From Gammaproteobacteria bacterium (GTDB taxonomy: Bacteria > Pseudomonadota > Gammaproteobacteria > Pseudomonadales > Azotimanducaceae): DNA of 64,000 nucleotides. Made by a program: the position numbers and the translations under genes. The notes beneath the pieces are model-generated. The model saw only the letters and a list, made by a program, of their open reading frames with translations. It did not search any database and was not told the DNA's origin. Positions 26,644 through 35,800 of the stretch are shown in pieces. The first letter of the stretch is position 1. Each line of letters begins with the position of its first letter. Location of the stretch: positions 1 to 64,000 of the forward strand of contig JAPPGA010000033.1 in assembly GCA_028821515.1 (NCBI GenBank), in the 5' to 3' direction.

Positions 26644-28574
26644 TGTCGTGCCCGACAGGACACGCGGACAACCGGCGTTACCTTGCCTCTGACGGGGGGT
26701 CATTCAGGCCCGCACTTGTCCTGATCTGCGCCATTGCGCTCGCCGCGCCGCCGGCCTGGGCACGGGAACCGAGTCACGGCCTCTCGTACTTCGGAGATCT
26801 CAAGTACCCGGCCGACGTCGCCCATTTCGACTATGCCAATCCGGATGCACCCAAAGGGGGCCGCATCAAGCTGCCGAGCATCGGCACCTTCAACAACCTG
26901 AACCCGTACGTCGACAAGGGTCTTCTAGCCCGCTTCATCAGCCCAAGAAGCGGATCGGCCGGTTCCATCATCCTCGACCCCCTGATGCGCAAGTGCGAGG
27001 ACGAACTCGCGGCCTACTACGTCTGGCTCGCGGAGAGCGTGGAGGTTGCGGACGACTATAGTTGGGTGACGTACAAGCTCCGCGAAAACGCATACTGGCA
27101 CGACGGTCGACCCGTAACGATCGAGGACATCCTATGGACATTCGACATGATCAAGACCAAGGGATCGCCGATGTGGAAGAGCTTGTACCACGACATCGTG
27201 CGCCTGGAGCAGGTCGATGAATGGTCGTTCACGTTCCACTTCAGCGAGACTGCGGAAAAGACGCCACAGCTCGTCATCGAGACCGCCACTTTTGCGCCGG
27301 CACCCAAACACTACTGGGAAACCAGGGCAATCGATGAGACCACCCTCGAACCCCCGCTGGGTAACGGCGCATATCGCATCGCGGCAGTAGATCCCGGCTA
27401 CAAGGTCGTATACGAGCGGGTTGAAGACTACTGGGGTCGCGATCTCAACTTCGCCGCCGGCCATTTCAACTTCGATGCGGTGGAGATCATCTGGTTCTTC
27501 GACAAGAGGGTGATGCTCCAGGCCCTGCGCGCCGGCGCGTTCGACTACTGGTTCGAAGAGAACGAGTCCGACTTCGCCACGGCCTACGACTTTGAGGGTT
27601 ATCGGAAAGGCCTGTTCAAGAAGGAGACCTACAGGATGGGCTTCGCCTACGGAATGCATTTCGGCGTGGTCCTGAATACCCGAAGGCCGCCATTGGACGA
27701 CATTCGCGTGCGGGAGGCGCTGACACTGGCTTACAACTTCGAGTGGGCCAACCGCGTCTTCTGGCACACCGGCATGAACCGCAACAACAGCTTCTTCGTG
27801 CGCTCCGGAATGCAGGCGTTCGGATCGCCCTCCGCCGAAGAGCTTGCGGTGCTCGAACGCTTCCGCGGGCAGGTTCCCGAGAGGGTCTTCTCAGAGCCCA
27901 TCGAGTTGCCGGAAAACGAACCATTCGGCCGCAATCGCGAAACGTTACTCCGGGCCGACGCATTGCTCGAGAACGCCGGCTGGGTCGTGAAGGACTTCAG
28001 GCGCGTGCACGAGGTCACGGGCGAACCACTCGCGCTTGAGTTCATCGTCACCCGTCACGAGCACCTGCGGATGCTGACGCCCTTCGTCGAGAATCTCTCG
28101 CGGTTAGGGATAGATGCGTCGCTCCGCAGGATAGAGAGCAATGCGATGACCAACCGCCTGCGCGAATACGACTTCGACGCGACCATACGCAAGGTCTACA
28201 CGTACAAAGTGCCGTTCCCCACCCGCATGCGCCACGCGTTTACCTCCCCGTACGCGGGCAGACCGAATATGACCAACTACGCCGGCATCAGGAATCCCGT
28301 GGTCGACTCCCTGGTGGAGATGATCGTTAAGGCGCGCACGGAAGACGCGTTGAATACTGCCGGACGCGCCCTCGATCGGGTGTTGCTCCACGGTTTCTAC
28401 GTGATTCCCGATGGCCACCCCGTCGGGCGGCACATGGTCTACTGGGACCGGTTCGGCCATCCTCCCATCGGCGTCCCGCATATGAACTGGCAGGGAATGC
28501 CGTATCTCTGGTGGTTCGACGAGGAGAAGAGCGCCAGGGTAGATGCGGGAATCGCCGCGCTGAAGGAGAATTGA
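26643..28574 (+). CDS. ABC transporter family 5 substrate-binding protein, YejA-like (copy 2)
   Basis: A 643-residue close paralog of the preceding gene, alike almost end to end, so a recent tandem duplication. I chose the GTG overlapping the upstream TAG by one base, preceded by GAAGGGGAA. It gives a long polar N-region before the signal-peptide core ALVLICAIALAAPPAWA. Differences cluster in short loops (for example the region after YVDKG), as expected for two receptors with related but distinct ligands. Confidence 0.88.
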   Translation: MSCPTGHADNRRYLASDGGSFRPALVLICAIALAAPPAWAREPSHGLSYFGDLKYPADVAHFDYANPDAPKGGRIKLPSIGTFNNLNPYVDKGLLARFISPRSGSAGSIILDPLMRKCEDELAAYYVWLAESVEVADDYSWVTYKLRENAYWHDGRPVTIEDILWTFDMIKTKGSPMWKSLYHDIVRLEQVDEWSFTFHFSETAEKTPQLVIETATFAPAPKHYWETRAIDETTLEPPLGNGAYRIAAVDPGYKVVYERVEDYWGRDLNFAAGHFNFDAVEIIWFFDKRVMLQALRAGAFDYWFEENESDFATAYDFEGYRKGLFKKETYRMGFAYGMHFGVVLNTRRPPLDDIRVREALTLAYNFEWANRVFWHTGMNRNNSFFVRSGMQAFGSPSAEELAVLERFRGQVPERVFSEPIELPENEPFGRNRETLLRADALLENAGWVVKDFRRVHEVTGEPLALEFIVTRHEHLRMLTPFVENLSRLGIDASLRRIESNAMTNRLREYDFDATIRKVYTYKVPFPTRMRHAFTSPYAGRPNMTNYAGIRNPVVDSLVEMIVKARTEDALNTAGRALDRVLLHGFYVIPDGHPVGRHMVYWDRFGHPPIGVPHMNWQGMPYLWWFDEEKSARVDAGIAALKEN

Positions 28575-28599
28575 TCTCGCACCTGTTGAGGAAGCCATC

Positions 28600-29715
28600 A
28601 TGAAAATCACCGATGTTCGCACTGTTGTCGCGCGGGTCCCGGTCGAGAAGCCCACCGCCATCGCCACGCGCCAGCTCAGCGCTCGGGAGTACATCCTGGT
28701 CTGGATCGATACCGATACGGAACACACGGGTGTGGGATACACCTACGCCGGCACGGTGGGCGGCGCGGCAACGTACGAATTCGTGCGGGAGGCGTTCCAT
28801 CCGCTACTGATCGGGCAAGACCCGAGGCTCATCGAGCGCCATTGGGCGGCGATGTACCAGGAAGTCCTGCTGGCCGGACGGCGCGGGGCCGCCCTGAGGG
28901 CAATATCCGCGGTCGATACCGCGCTCTGGGACCTCCTGGGCAAGGTCGCCGGACTGCCCCTGTATCAACTCCTCGGCGGCTGGGCTGACGAGGTTCCGGC
29001 GTATGCCTCAGGTGGCTATTACCGTCCCGGCGACCCGCTCGAGAACGTCCGGGACGAAGTCCTTTTCCACAAGGAACTCGGCTTCACCGACTTCAAGATC
29101 AAGGTGGGCGGGGCCGCCCTTGACGTCGATGTCGCCCGGGTGCGAACCGCAAGGGAGACGATCGGCCCCGCGGGACGGCTCGCACTCGACGCCAACAACG
29201 CCTGGCGCTGGCCCTTCGAGGCCATCCAGTTCGCGCGGGCAGTAGAGGACTACGACATCTGGTGGCTGGAGGAACCGCTCTCTCCGGACGATATCGCCGG
29301 CCATGCCGAGATCGCCCGCACGCTCGAGATGCCAGTGGCGACGGGAGAAATCCATGCCTCGCGATGGGATTTCCGCGACCTCATCGCGCAGCACGCGGCC
29401 GACATCCTGCAACCCGATGCAGGCGTGCTGGGCGGCATCTCCGAGTACATGAAGGTGGCCCACGCGGCCGCCACCTTCAATCTGCCGGTGGCGCCGCACT
29501 GGCACGCGAACGTGCACGCCCACCTGGTGGCGGCGGCGCACAACAGCATCACGGTGGAGTACTTCGCGCTCGAGCAGGACATCTACAACTTCGAGCGCCT
29601 GGTGACGCCGGAGACGCGCCTCACCATCAGGGATGGCCGCATCCCGCTGCCCCAAGGCGCAGGAATCGGGATCGAACTCGACGAGGCGGCGGTCGACCGC
29701 TTGCGCGTGGACTGA
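28600..29715 (+). CDS. Mandelate racemase/muconate lactonizing enzyme family dehydratase or racemase
   Basis: A 371-residue enolase-superfamily enzyme. The K-x-K base is in FKIKVGG. Metal ligands are in LALDANNAW, WWLEEPLS and ATGEIHA. The His-Asp dyad is supplied by ILQPDAGVLGG and APHWHANVH, with a glutamate in VEYFAL: the mandelate racemase-subgroup pattern typical of sugar-acid dehydratases. It starts 25 bases after the second binding-protein gene, so it is probably the last gene of the operon. The specific acid sugar is not deducible. Confidence 0.88.
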   Translation: MKITDVRTVVARVPVEKPTAIATRQLSAREYILVWIDTDTEHTGVGYTYAGTVGGAATYEFVREAFHPLLIGQDPRLIERHWAAMYQEVLLAGRRGAALRAISAVDTALWDLLGKVAGLPLYQLLGGWADEVPAYASGGYYRPGDPLENVRDEVLFHKELGFTDFKIKVGGAALDVDVARVRTARETIGPAGRLALDANNAWRWPFEAIQFARAVEDYDIWWLEEPLSPDDIAGHAEIARTLEMPVATGEIHASRWDFRDLIAQHAADILQPDAGVLGGISEYMKVAHAAATFNLPVAPHWHANVHAHLVAAAHNSITVEYFALEQDIYNFERLVTPETRLTIRDGRIPLPQGAGIGIELDEAAVDRLRVD

Positions 29716-29728
29716 CCGGCACGCCGCC

Positions 29729-29751
29729 TGGCCGGCAATTGGAGCCGGCCA
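29729..29751. terminator. Hairpin between convergent genes, possible terminator
   Basis: Perfect 8-base inverted repeat TGGCCGGC/GCCGGCCA with a 7-base loop, in the 40-base gap between two converging genes. There is no U-tract on either strand, so it may instead act as an RNA 3'-end stabiliser. Confidence 0.4.
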
Positions 29752-29755
29752 CCCG

Positions 29756-30553
29756 TTAACTGACGCCCGACAGGCTGTGGCCCCGGGGCTCGCGCCTTCT
29801 ACGCGCCACCATGCGCGTGAATCCCAGGTTCCTGCCCGCATCCACGCGCAACATCTCGGCGTGCGACCCCTCGCCCTTCCATTCTCCCGATACCGAATCG
29901 GAGGTCATCCAGTGTTTCCAGCCGTCGGGCATCATGTCCGCCCGCTCCACGGTGATCAGGCCGCTCCGTTCCCAGTGCCGGCGCCACCAGTCGGGACTGT
30001 GAAAACTCGCAAAGTCCCAGTACCAGTGGGGTTCAAGGTGCTCAGGCGGATTGCCGGTCGGGAACTCCTCGACCAGGCCTGGAACGACGATCCCCAACTG
30101 GCCTTCGGGTTTGACGAACCGGGCAAGGTGGTTGCCAAGGTACAGGTCGTCGGTGCCGAAGTAGTGGTATGCGTCCATGCTCACGATGGCGTCGAAAAAC
30201 TCCGCCGCGAAAGGCAGGCTGTGGGCTTCCGCGTAGATGGGAAATACGCGGTCCTCGAGACCGGCTTCGCGAATGCGCTCCCAGTTGTTGCTGGCTGGCA
30301 CCCAGAGATCCGTCGCCCAAACCTCGAGGTCGAACTCCTTCGCGAGGAATATGGAACTGATGGCCGTTCCACAACCAAGGTCCAGGACGCGCATCCCCGG
30401 CTTGAGGTCCATGAGTTCGGTCAGGGACTCGGTCAGCCACAGGACATTGGGTCCCATCATGTGCCTGATGGTCCAGTCCACGTCGTATTTCGCCGACCGA
30501 GGGAACTCGGCAGGCCTGAATGCCTTCGCCAACTCCTCCTTCGTGCGGCTCAC
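29756..30553 (-). CDS. Class I SAM-dependent methyltransferase
   Basis: A 265-residue methyltransferase. VLDLGCGTAISSIFLA is motif I binding S-adenosylmethionine, VWATDLW carries the acidic residue at the end of strand 2, and FDAIVSMDAYHYFGT is motif IV. The start is GTG with GGGGGAC about ten bases upstream. The remaining sequence (RRHWERSG, MMPDGWKHW) resembles small-molecule methyltransferases. The methyl acceptor is unknown. It is downstream of, and separated by a terminator from, the acetoacetate decarboxylase-like gene. Confidence 0.85.
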   Translation of the reverse strand: MSRTKEELAKAFRPAEFPRSAKYDVDWTIRHMMGPNVLWLTESLTELMDLKPGMRVLDLGCGTAISSIFLAKEFDLEVWATDLWVPASNNWERIREAGLEDRVFPIYAEAHSLPFAAEFFDAIVSMDAYHYFGTDDLYLGNHLARFVKPEGQLGIVVPGLVEEFPTGNPPEHLEPHWYWDFASFHSPDWWRRHWERSGLITVERADMMPDGWKHWMTSDSVSGEWKGEGSHAEMLRVDAGRNLGFTRMVARRRREPRGHSLSGVS

Positions 30554-30635
30554 CGTTTATGTCCCCCAGCCGTCGCTCGGCGACGCAACTTGCCGCAGAT
30601 GCGGTGAGATGTCTGTTCGTTAATTTCAATTCTCC

Positions 30636-30676
30636 AAAAAAAAGCTCCAGCCCCGGCCTCAAGCCGGGACTGGAGC
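30636..30676 (-). terminator. Rho-independent terminator
   Basis: On the minus strand a 14-base near-perfect hairpin (GCTCCAG plus GGCC-rich arms, 5-base loop) is followed by eight consecutive T residues, 21 bases after the stop of the acetoacetate decarboxylase-like gene. Confidence 0.9.
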
Positions 30677-30696
30677 CTCCGTTCAGCGAGTAGTGC

Positions 30697-31593
30697 CTAC
30701 TTGGCAGGCGTGCTCTTGACCTTGATCATCCCGCTGGTTCCGCCACCGAGGCGAATCGACCGCTGCCAGACGCCAGGCGTCACGCAGTCTTCCGGTATCA
30801 GGCCGGCATGCCGGTCTTCGGGTCGGAAGTAGGTCTTGATGAGGCCCGGTTCCCATTCCGCGAAGTAGGTGTCCGCAGGATTTCTCGGACCGCCCCGTCC
30901 CTGCCGGATGAGTTGCATGCCGCCACCCTTGACGTGGAACGAACAGGTATTGCCGCCCTCGGTGCCTCGATCCCTGAGCTGCTGAATCGTGGCTTCATCG
31001 ACACCACCCGGGGTGAAGTCCATGGACAGCCTGACCTTGCCTTCGTAAATGATCTCGGACCGGTCGTGTTCCACCGTCATCTCATCGCACACGTACTTGG
31101 GCCAGCCCCAGACGTTGCCTTCCACGGCGGTATAGAAATTCGGCACCGGCACGCTGATCACCAGCCAGGATTCGATCCCGTCGGGGCACTTGGCCTTGAC
31201 CATCACCCGGCCTTCCATGAAGTTGACCGGCCCCCGGTTCATGTCCCAGTAGGAGACCATCACCTCGGGCTTGTCCGGCATCGTGAGCGGCGGGTACATG
31301 TACGACTCGTAGAGTTTGAGATCGACAGGCTCAATGACGGTGGTGTGGCCGAACGTACCCTCTCCCCGCTGCGCCATTTCCTCAGCTTCTTCCACCGTGA
31401 GCCTCTTGCTCGGTGCGCGCGGGAGATCCATGTTGACGATCTCGTCGCGGTCTTCGTCGTCGATCCACCGAGCGACGTTCTCGACCAGGATTCGTGCCAG
31501 GATCTCTCGATCCATCTCCGTCTTTATCCCGCCCCTTGTCATCTGCTTGCCGCCGGCGTGCTTTTCAGGGGGGTATGTAACGATCTTGCCCAT
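30697..31593 (-). CDS. Acetoacetate decarboxylase-fold protein
   Basis: A 298-residue protein of the acetoacetate decarboxylase superfamily. NVWGWPKYVCDEM corresponds to the family's active-site G-x-PK block, with the lysine present and the following lysine replaced by tyrosine. The pairing with VMVKAKCPDGIESWLVISVPVPN supports the fold. Activity as a true decarboxylase is uncertain; many relatives are hydratase- or aldolase-like. The start MGKIVTYPP has TAGGAGG five bases upstream. A strong terminator follows, so it is probably a single-gene transcript. Confidence 0.8.
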   Translation of the reverse strand: MGKIVTYPPEKHAGGKQMTRGGIKTEMDREILARILVENVARWIDDEDRDEIVNMDLPRAPSKRLTVEEAEEMAQRGEGTFGHTTVIEPVDLKLYESYMYPPLTMPDKPEVMVSYWDMNRGPVNFMEGRVMVKAKCPDGIESWLVISVPVPNFYTAVEGNVWGWPKYVCDEMTVEHDRSEIIYEGKVRLSMDFTPGGVDEATIQQLRDRGTEGGNTCSFHVKGGGMQLIRQGRGGPRNPADTYFAEWEPGLIKTYFRPEDRHAGLIPEDCVTPGVWQRSIRLGGGTSGMIKVKSTPAK

Positions 31594-31776
31594 GTGGCCT
31601 CCTAGGTCAGTCCTCAATTCCGTCTATGTGGTTCATCGTGCCCCGGCGCGGTACTCCGTGTCACTTCGACCCACTAGCTTAACCCGAATCTCCGTCGATG
31701 GGGGCGTACCTGGCACTATCCACCCCGCTTGTTGCGCAATTTCGTTGCGTCAACCCCGACAAGCAGCGGTATCCGA

Positions 31777-31800
31777 GCCAAATCGGGTACTCTGTTTGGC
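31777..31800 (+). promoter_or_regulatory. Candidate operator palindrome upstream of tandem Gfo/Idh genes
   Basis: Inverted repeat GCCAAA/TTTGGC with a 12-base spacer, ending 31 bases before the ATG at 31832. Confidence 0.35.
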
Positions 31801-31831
31801 GACAGAAAGAAGTCTGGGGAGATCGAGAAAC

Positions 31832-32932
31832 ATGTCCGCGCCCCTGAAGGTCGGAATGCTGGGCACCCGTGGCATCGCGCGAAACCACATGACCCCTTAC
31901 CTGACGCATTCGGACCAGGTTCGGATGACGGCGGTCTGCGACATGGTGGAGCCCCTCGCGCGGGAGTACGCGAAGGACGCGGGCGTCGAAGACGTCTACA
32001 CGGATTTCGACGACATGCTGCGCAACGCCGACATCGACGCCGTGGACATCTGCACCAATCACGCGGCACACGCGCCATGCACCATCGCGGCAGTGCAAGC
32101 CGGCAAGCATGTCCTCGTCGAGAAGGCGATGGCGAACACCCTGCAATCCTGCCGCGACATGGTCGAGGCCGCCGACAAGGCGGGAGTGACGCTGATGATC
32201 GCGCATCAATTGCGGCATTCCCGTGAAGCCAACGCAGTAAAGCGGTTCATCGACGAGGGCCACCTCGGAGAGATCCAGGCGGTTCGCACCCACGTCACCA
32301 TGGGCGGCCCAAAAGGAGGCTGGATGTGTGACGCCGAGCCGGGCGGCGGTGTCCTGCAACTCAACTCCATTCATCACATCGACCTGCTGCGCTACTACGT
32401 GGGCAACGTGAAGCGCGTGATGGGAGTCTGCAAGTCGACGCAGCCGCACATGGTCAACGGCGCCGAAGACGTGGTCGCCGCCACTCTCGAGCTTGAGAAC
32501 GGCGCGATCGGCGGGCTGTTCGCCAGCTGGACGACCGAGATCACCCCCGAGAGGGCGGCCTACCTGATATTCGGCACCAAGGGCACGGTGCACTCGACTC
32601 CACCGTACAACCCCAGGAGCCGGGAAAGCCCAACCTCGCATTTCGGCACGATCATGCATGCCCTGAAGGACCCGGACGAGAACCTCGATCGGCGAAACGA
32701 TGCCGATCTGCAAAGGTTGAGGCATCCGCCTTTCGATGTCCTTCCCACCAGGGAGGCCGATCAACCGACGGTGAACCTCTTCGTCAACGAGGTCCTGCAT
32801 TTCGCGGATTGCTGCCGGACGGGCAAGGAACCCACCAGCAGCGGTCGGGACAACATCGAGTCGATGAAGGTAGTGTTCGCCATCTGCGAATCGTCCCGGA
32901 CCGGCAAGGCGGTCGACCTGGCCGACCTATAG
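31832..32932 (+). CDS. Gfo/Idh/MocA family oxidoreductase (tandem copy 1)
   Basis: A 366-residue oxidoreductase with Rossmann motif GTRGIARNH (third glycine position preserved, arginine inserted where most have glycine or serine). It has EKAMANT instead of EKP, and HHIDLLRYYVGNVKR. It is very close to the gene that follows (CTNHAAHAP, ERAAYLIFGTKGTVHST), so this is a tandem duplication. GGGGAGA lies about ten bases before the ATG. The SSRTGKAVDLADL tail is shared with other copies. Confidence 0.88.
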   Translation: MSAPLKVGMLGTRGIARNHMTPYLTHSDQVRMTAVCDMVEPLAREYAKDAGVEDVYTDFDDMLRNADIDAVDICTNHAAHAPCTIAAVQAGKHVLVEKAMANTLQSCRDMVEAADKAGVTLMIAHQLRHSREANAVKRFIDEGHLGEIQAVRTHVTMGGPKGGWMCDAEPGGGVLQLNSIHHIDLLRYYVGNVKRVMGVCKSTQPHMVNGAEDVVAATLELENGAIGGLFASWTTEITPERAAYLIFGTKGTVHSTPPYNPRSRESPTSHFGTIMHALKDPDENLDRRNDADLQRLRHPPFDVLPTREADQPTVNLFVNEVLHFADCCRTGKEPTSSGRDNIESMKVVFAICESSRTGKAVDLADL

Positions 32933-32964
32933 CCGGCCATGGGCAAAGGGGAGATCAAAGGAAC

Positions 32965-34080
32965 ATGTCCACACCACTGAAAGTCGGCCTGCTGGGCTGT
33001 GGCGGCATTTCACGGGTACACATGACCCCCTACCTCACGCATCCCGACCGTGTGCGTCTCACCGCCGTATGCGACATGGTGGAACCGCTCGCCCGGGACT
33101 ATGCGAAAGACGCTGGCGTCGATGCCGTATACACCGATCTCGATGACATGCTGTACAACGCCGATATCGAAGCGATCGACATCTGCACCAACCATGCGGC
33201 GCACGCCCCCATCACCATTGCCGCCGCGCGAGCGGGCAAGCATGTGCTCGTCGAGAAGGCGATGGCGAACACGCTGCAGGCCTGCCGCGACATGATTGAA
33301 GAAACCGACAAGGCGGGAGTGACCCTGATGATCGCCCACCACCTGCGTCATTCGCGCGAAGCCACCGCCGTGAAGCGGTTCATCGACGAGGGGAGCCTCG
33401 GCGAGATCCAGGCGGTTCGCACCCACGTGACCATGGGCGGCGGAGGAGGTGGACGCGGAGGGACGAGGTGGAGCAGCGACTTCAATATGGGCGGCGGCGT
33501 CCTGATGCTCAACTCCATCCACCACATCGATCTGCTGCGCTACTACATCGGCAACGTCACGCGGGTGATGGCCATTCGCAAGACCGCGCAGCCACACATG
33601 ATCAACGGCGCCGAAGACTTGTGTGCCGCGACGCTGGAGTTCGAGAGCGGCGCAATCGGCGGCCTGTTTGCAAGCTGGACCACGAACGAGACCCCAGAAA
33701 GAGCGGCTTACCTGATCTTCGGCACCAAGGGCACGGTTCACTCGACCTCACCGGAGAACCCACGAAGCTCCGAAAGCCCTATTCCCCACTTCGGCACCAT
33801 CAAGTACGCCCTCAAGGACCCTGACGAGAACCTCGATTTTCGAAACGACGCCGATCTGCAAAAGTTGAGACATCCGCAATTCGATCCGATCCCCACGATC
33901 GAGGCCGATCAACCGACCGCCAACTTCTTCGTCAACGAGATCCTGTACTTCGCCGACTGCTGCAAGACGGGCAAGGAGCCCACCAGCAGCGGCCACGACA
34001 ACATCGAGTCGATGAAAGTGCTGTTCGCCATCTACGAGTCGTCCCGGAGCGGCAGGGCCGTGGACCTGGCTGATCTGTAG
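32965..34080 (+). CDS. Gfo/Idh/MocA family oxidoreductase (tandem copy 2)
   Basis: A 371-residue paralog of the previous gene, 32 bases downstream of it, so co-transcribed. The Rossmann motif is the regular GCGGISRVH. EKAMANT and HHIDLLRYYIGNVTR are conserved. A glycine-rich loop, about six glycines at residues 157-165, replaces the GPKGG of the first copy near the active-site entrance, hinting at changed specificity. The Shine-Dalgarno is AAAGGA. Confidence 0.88.
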   Translation: MSTPLKVGLLGCGGISRVHMTPYLTHPDRVRLTAVCDMVEPLARDYAKDAGVDAVYTDLDDMLYNADIEAIDICTNHAAHAPITIAAARAGKHVLVEKAMANTLQACRDMIEETDKAGVTLMIAHHLRHSREATAVKRFIDEGSLGEIQAVRTHVTMGGGGGGRGGTRWSSDFNMGGGVLMLNSIHHIDLLRYYIGNVTRVMAIRKTAQPHMINGAEDLCAATLEFESGAIGGLFASWTTNETPERAAYLIFGTKGTVHSTSPENPRSSESPIPHFGTIKYALKDPDENLDFRNDADLQKLRHPQFDPIPTIEADQPTANFFVNEILYFADCCKTGKEPTSSGHDNIESMKVLFAIYESSRSGRAVDLADL

Positions 34081-34121
34081 CCCGGGGCCATCAAACGACG
34101 ACACCGACAACCAAGGCTGCA

Positions 34122-35615
34122 TCAAGAGAGAGGCCGGAGGGCGTGGAGATCATCCCTCCACAGGAACAACGTTTCCGCTCCGTCGCCCCGTCGCGCCTTG
34201 AAAATGTTCGGCGGTCGATCGGTATCGAAGACCTCATCGTAGACAGGGTCTTGGTCGGCGCCCCAGATCAATAGTCGCCAGCGCTCGACATCCCGCGGCG
34301 CGCCGGCAACAACGACCAGGTGAGGATCCTCGTCTGCGTGGAACCGGACGCTGAGGCCGAATCTGACAGCGAGGCCTTCGAGCGGGAAGCGGAAGAGATC
34401 GTGTCCGTCAATCGAGACCACTCTCACGACATTTCCCTTGAGCAGCAGACCGCGCCCATCGGGCCGATCAACCACGGCGACGGGCTCATCCTTGCCGATC
34501 TGCGGGAGTTCTCCCAGGAGGTTGCCGTTCTCGTCCCAGACCTTTGTCGGGCGGTGGTATTCGTACCCGACGACCCAGGCAGGCTCGGTTCCCGTTCGCG
34601 CCGCCAGGACCAGCTCGTAAGGCCTGGCATCGCGACTCCAGACAGGCTTTCCGGTGCCGTCCAGGCGTTCCACCGTAGACGCCGCGGCATAGAACTCGAT
34701 TGTGCCGTCTCCATCGAGGTCGGCAGGTAGTAGCGCCGCTGGGGGAGGGCTCTCATCAGGGCGATACGCCCACACCAGTTCGCCTCCGAGGCTACGAACT
34801 TCGGTTGGCTGGTAGCCGCCGCCCTGCCGCACGATGAGCAGGCGACCGTCGATCCTGGCTAACGTCTCCGACCCGCTTAGCAACGGCCCATGGCCGCGAA
34901 CGATTCGCAAGCGGTTCTTGATCCTGAAATCAGCAGGGTCCAGAACCTCGACGACGTCGGATCGGAAGACGGCAACCTCCTCGCCAGGCGAGCCGTCAAG
35001 TTCGGCGGCGACATACCACGGCGCCCAGGCTGATGTAGAAACAAGCGTCTTTTCGAACGACCCGTCGCCGACGACAACACGGGGTTCGCCCAATTGTGTT
35101 TGCGCCTGCTCACGCGAGTAAACCGATGTCGGGAACAACTCCGGGCGTGCGAGTCCCAGAACGGTCAACCCCCAGATTGCCGCCGAGACCGCGACGACCG
35201 TCGTGCGTAACGTGCGGGACTTGAACCGCCACAGCCAACCCATGAGCCAACCCAACGCAGCACCGGCGGGGATGAAGATGACGACAATCAGGATGGGCGA
35301 GAAGGCCAGGGCAATGGCCTGTGTGGAGCTTTGCGGCCACAAGAACACGCTCGCGCGATAGCCGATCTCCGCAGCCAGGGCACTCGCTCCCGCGCCCCCC
35401 AGGACCCAGGGATTGGACGTGAGCTTGTGGCCAAAGCAGATAATCCCGTAGGGAACCAAACCCCAGGCGGCAAAAAGACCGAGTCCAATGATTGCGGTGT
35501 AGCCATGCTCCCCCTTCATCCCTGCCCACAAGCACGTCAGCAGAACGATGGCCATGCCGGCGGATGCGAATCCAAACGCTACGCGCCGCGGCCATATGCG
35601 GTTGCACTCCGCCAT
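34122..35615 (-). CDS. Membrane protein with extracytoplasmic beta-propeller-like domain
   Basis: A 497-residue protein of unknown function. The first ~165 residues hold four or five hydrophobic helices (AIVLLTCLWAGM, AIIGLGLFAAWGLVPYGII, IALAFSPILIVVIFIPAG, TTVVAVSAAIWGLTVLGL). The rest is a soluble beta-rich domain with a calcium-type DLDGDGTIEF loop and repeated short strands, as in FG-GAP/VCBS propellers. Topology suggests the propeller faces the periplasm. I chose MAECNRIW as start, with GAGGG about ten bases upstream. It has no recognised partner. Confidence 0.65.
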   Translation of the reverse strand: MAECNRIWPRRVAFGFASAGMAIVLLTCLWAGMKGEHGYTAIIGLGLFAAWGLVPYGIICFGHKLTSNPWVLGGAGASALAAEIGYRASVFLWPQSSTQAIALAFSPILIVVIFIPAGAALGWLMGWLWRFKSRTLRTTVVAVSAAIWGLTVLGLARPELFPTSVYSREQAQTQLGEPRVVVGDGSFEKTLVSTSAWAPWYVAAELDGSPGEEVAVFRSDVVEVLDPADFRIKNRLRIVRGHGPLLSGSETLARIDGRLLIVRQGGGYQPTEVRSLGGELVWAYRPDESPPPAALLPADLDGDGTIEFYAAASTVERLDGTGKPVWSRDARPYELVLAARTGTEPAWVVGYEYHRPTKVWDENGNLLGELPQIGKDEPVAVVDRPDGRGLLLKGNVVRVVSIDGHDLFRFPLEGLAVRFGLSVRFHADEDPHLVVVAGAPRDVERWRLLIWGADQDPVYDEVFDTDRPPNIFKARRGDGAETLFLWRDDLHALRPLS

Positions 35616-35800
35616 GCGATTAAATTGCCCTCGGCGATTGGTCAAGTATCTGACCTCGAACACCTCCCCCGCTTTCCGCAGTGTGTTCGTTCCAGACGGC
35701 CTTGTAAAACGTTCTGCGGATGGCCGTTCGACCAATCGGTCAATCATCTCGCCGTGATCCCGATATGATGGCCAATACCGCCCAAGGAGGAGTCAACACT

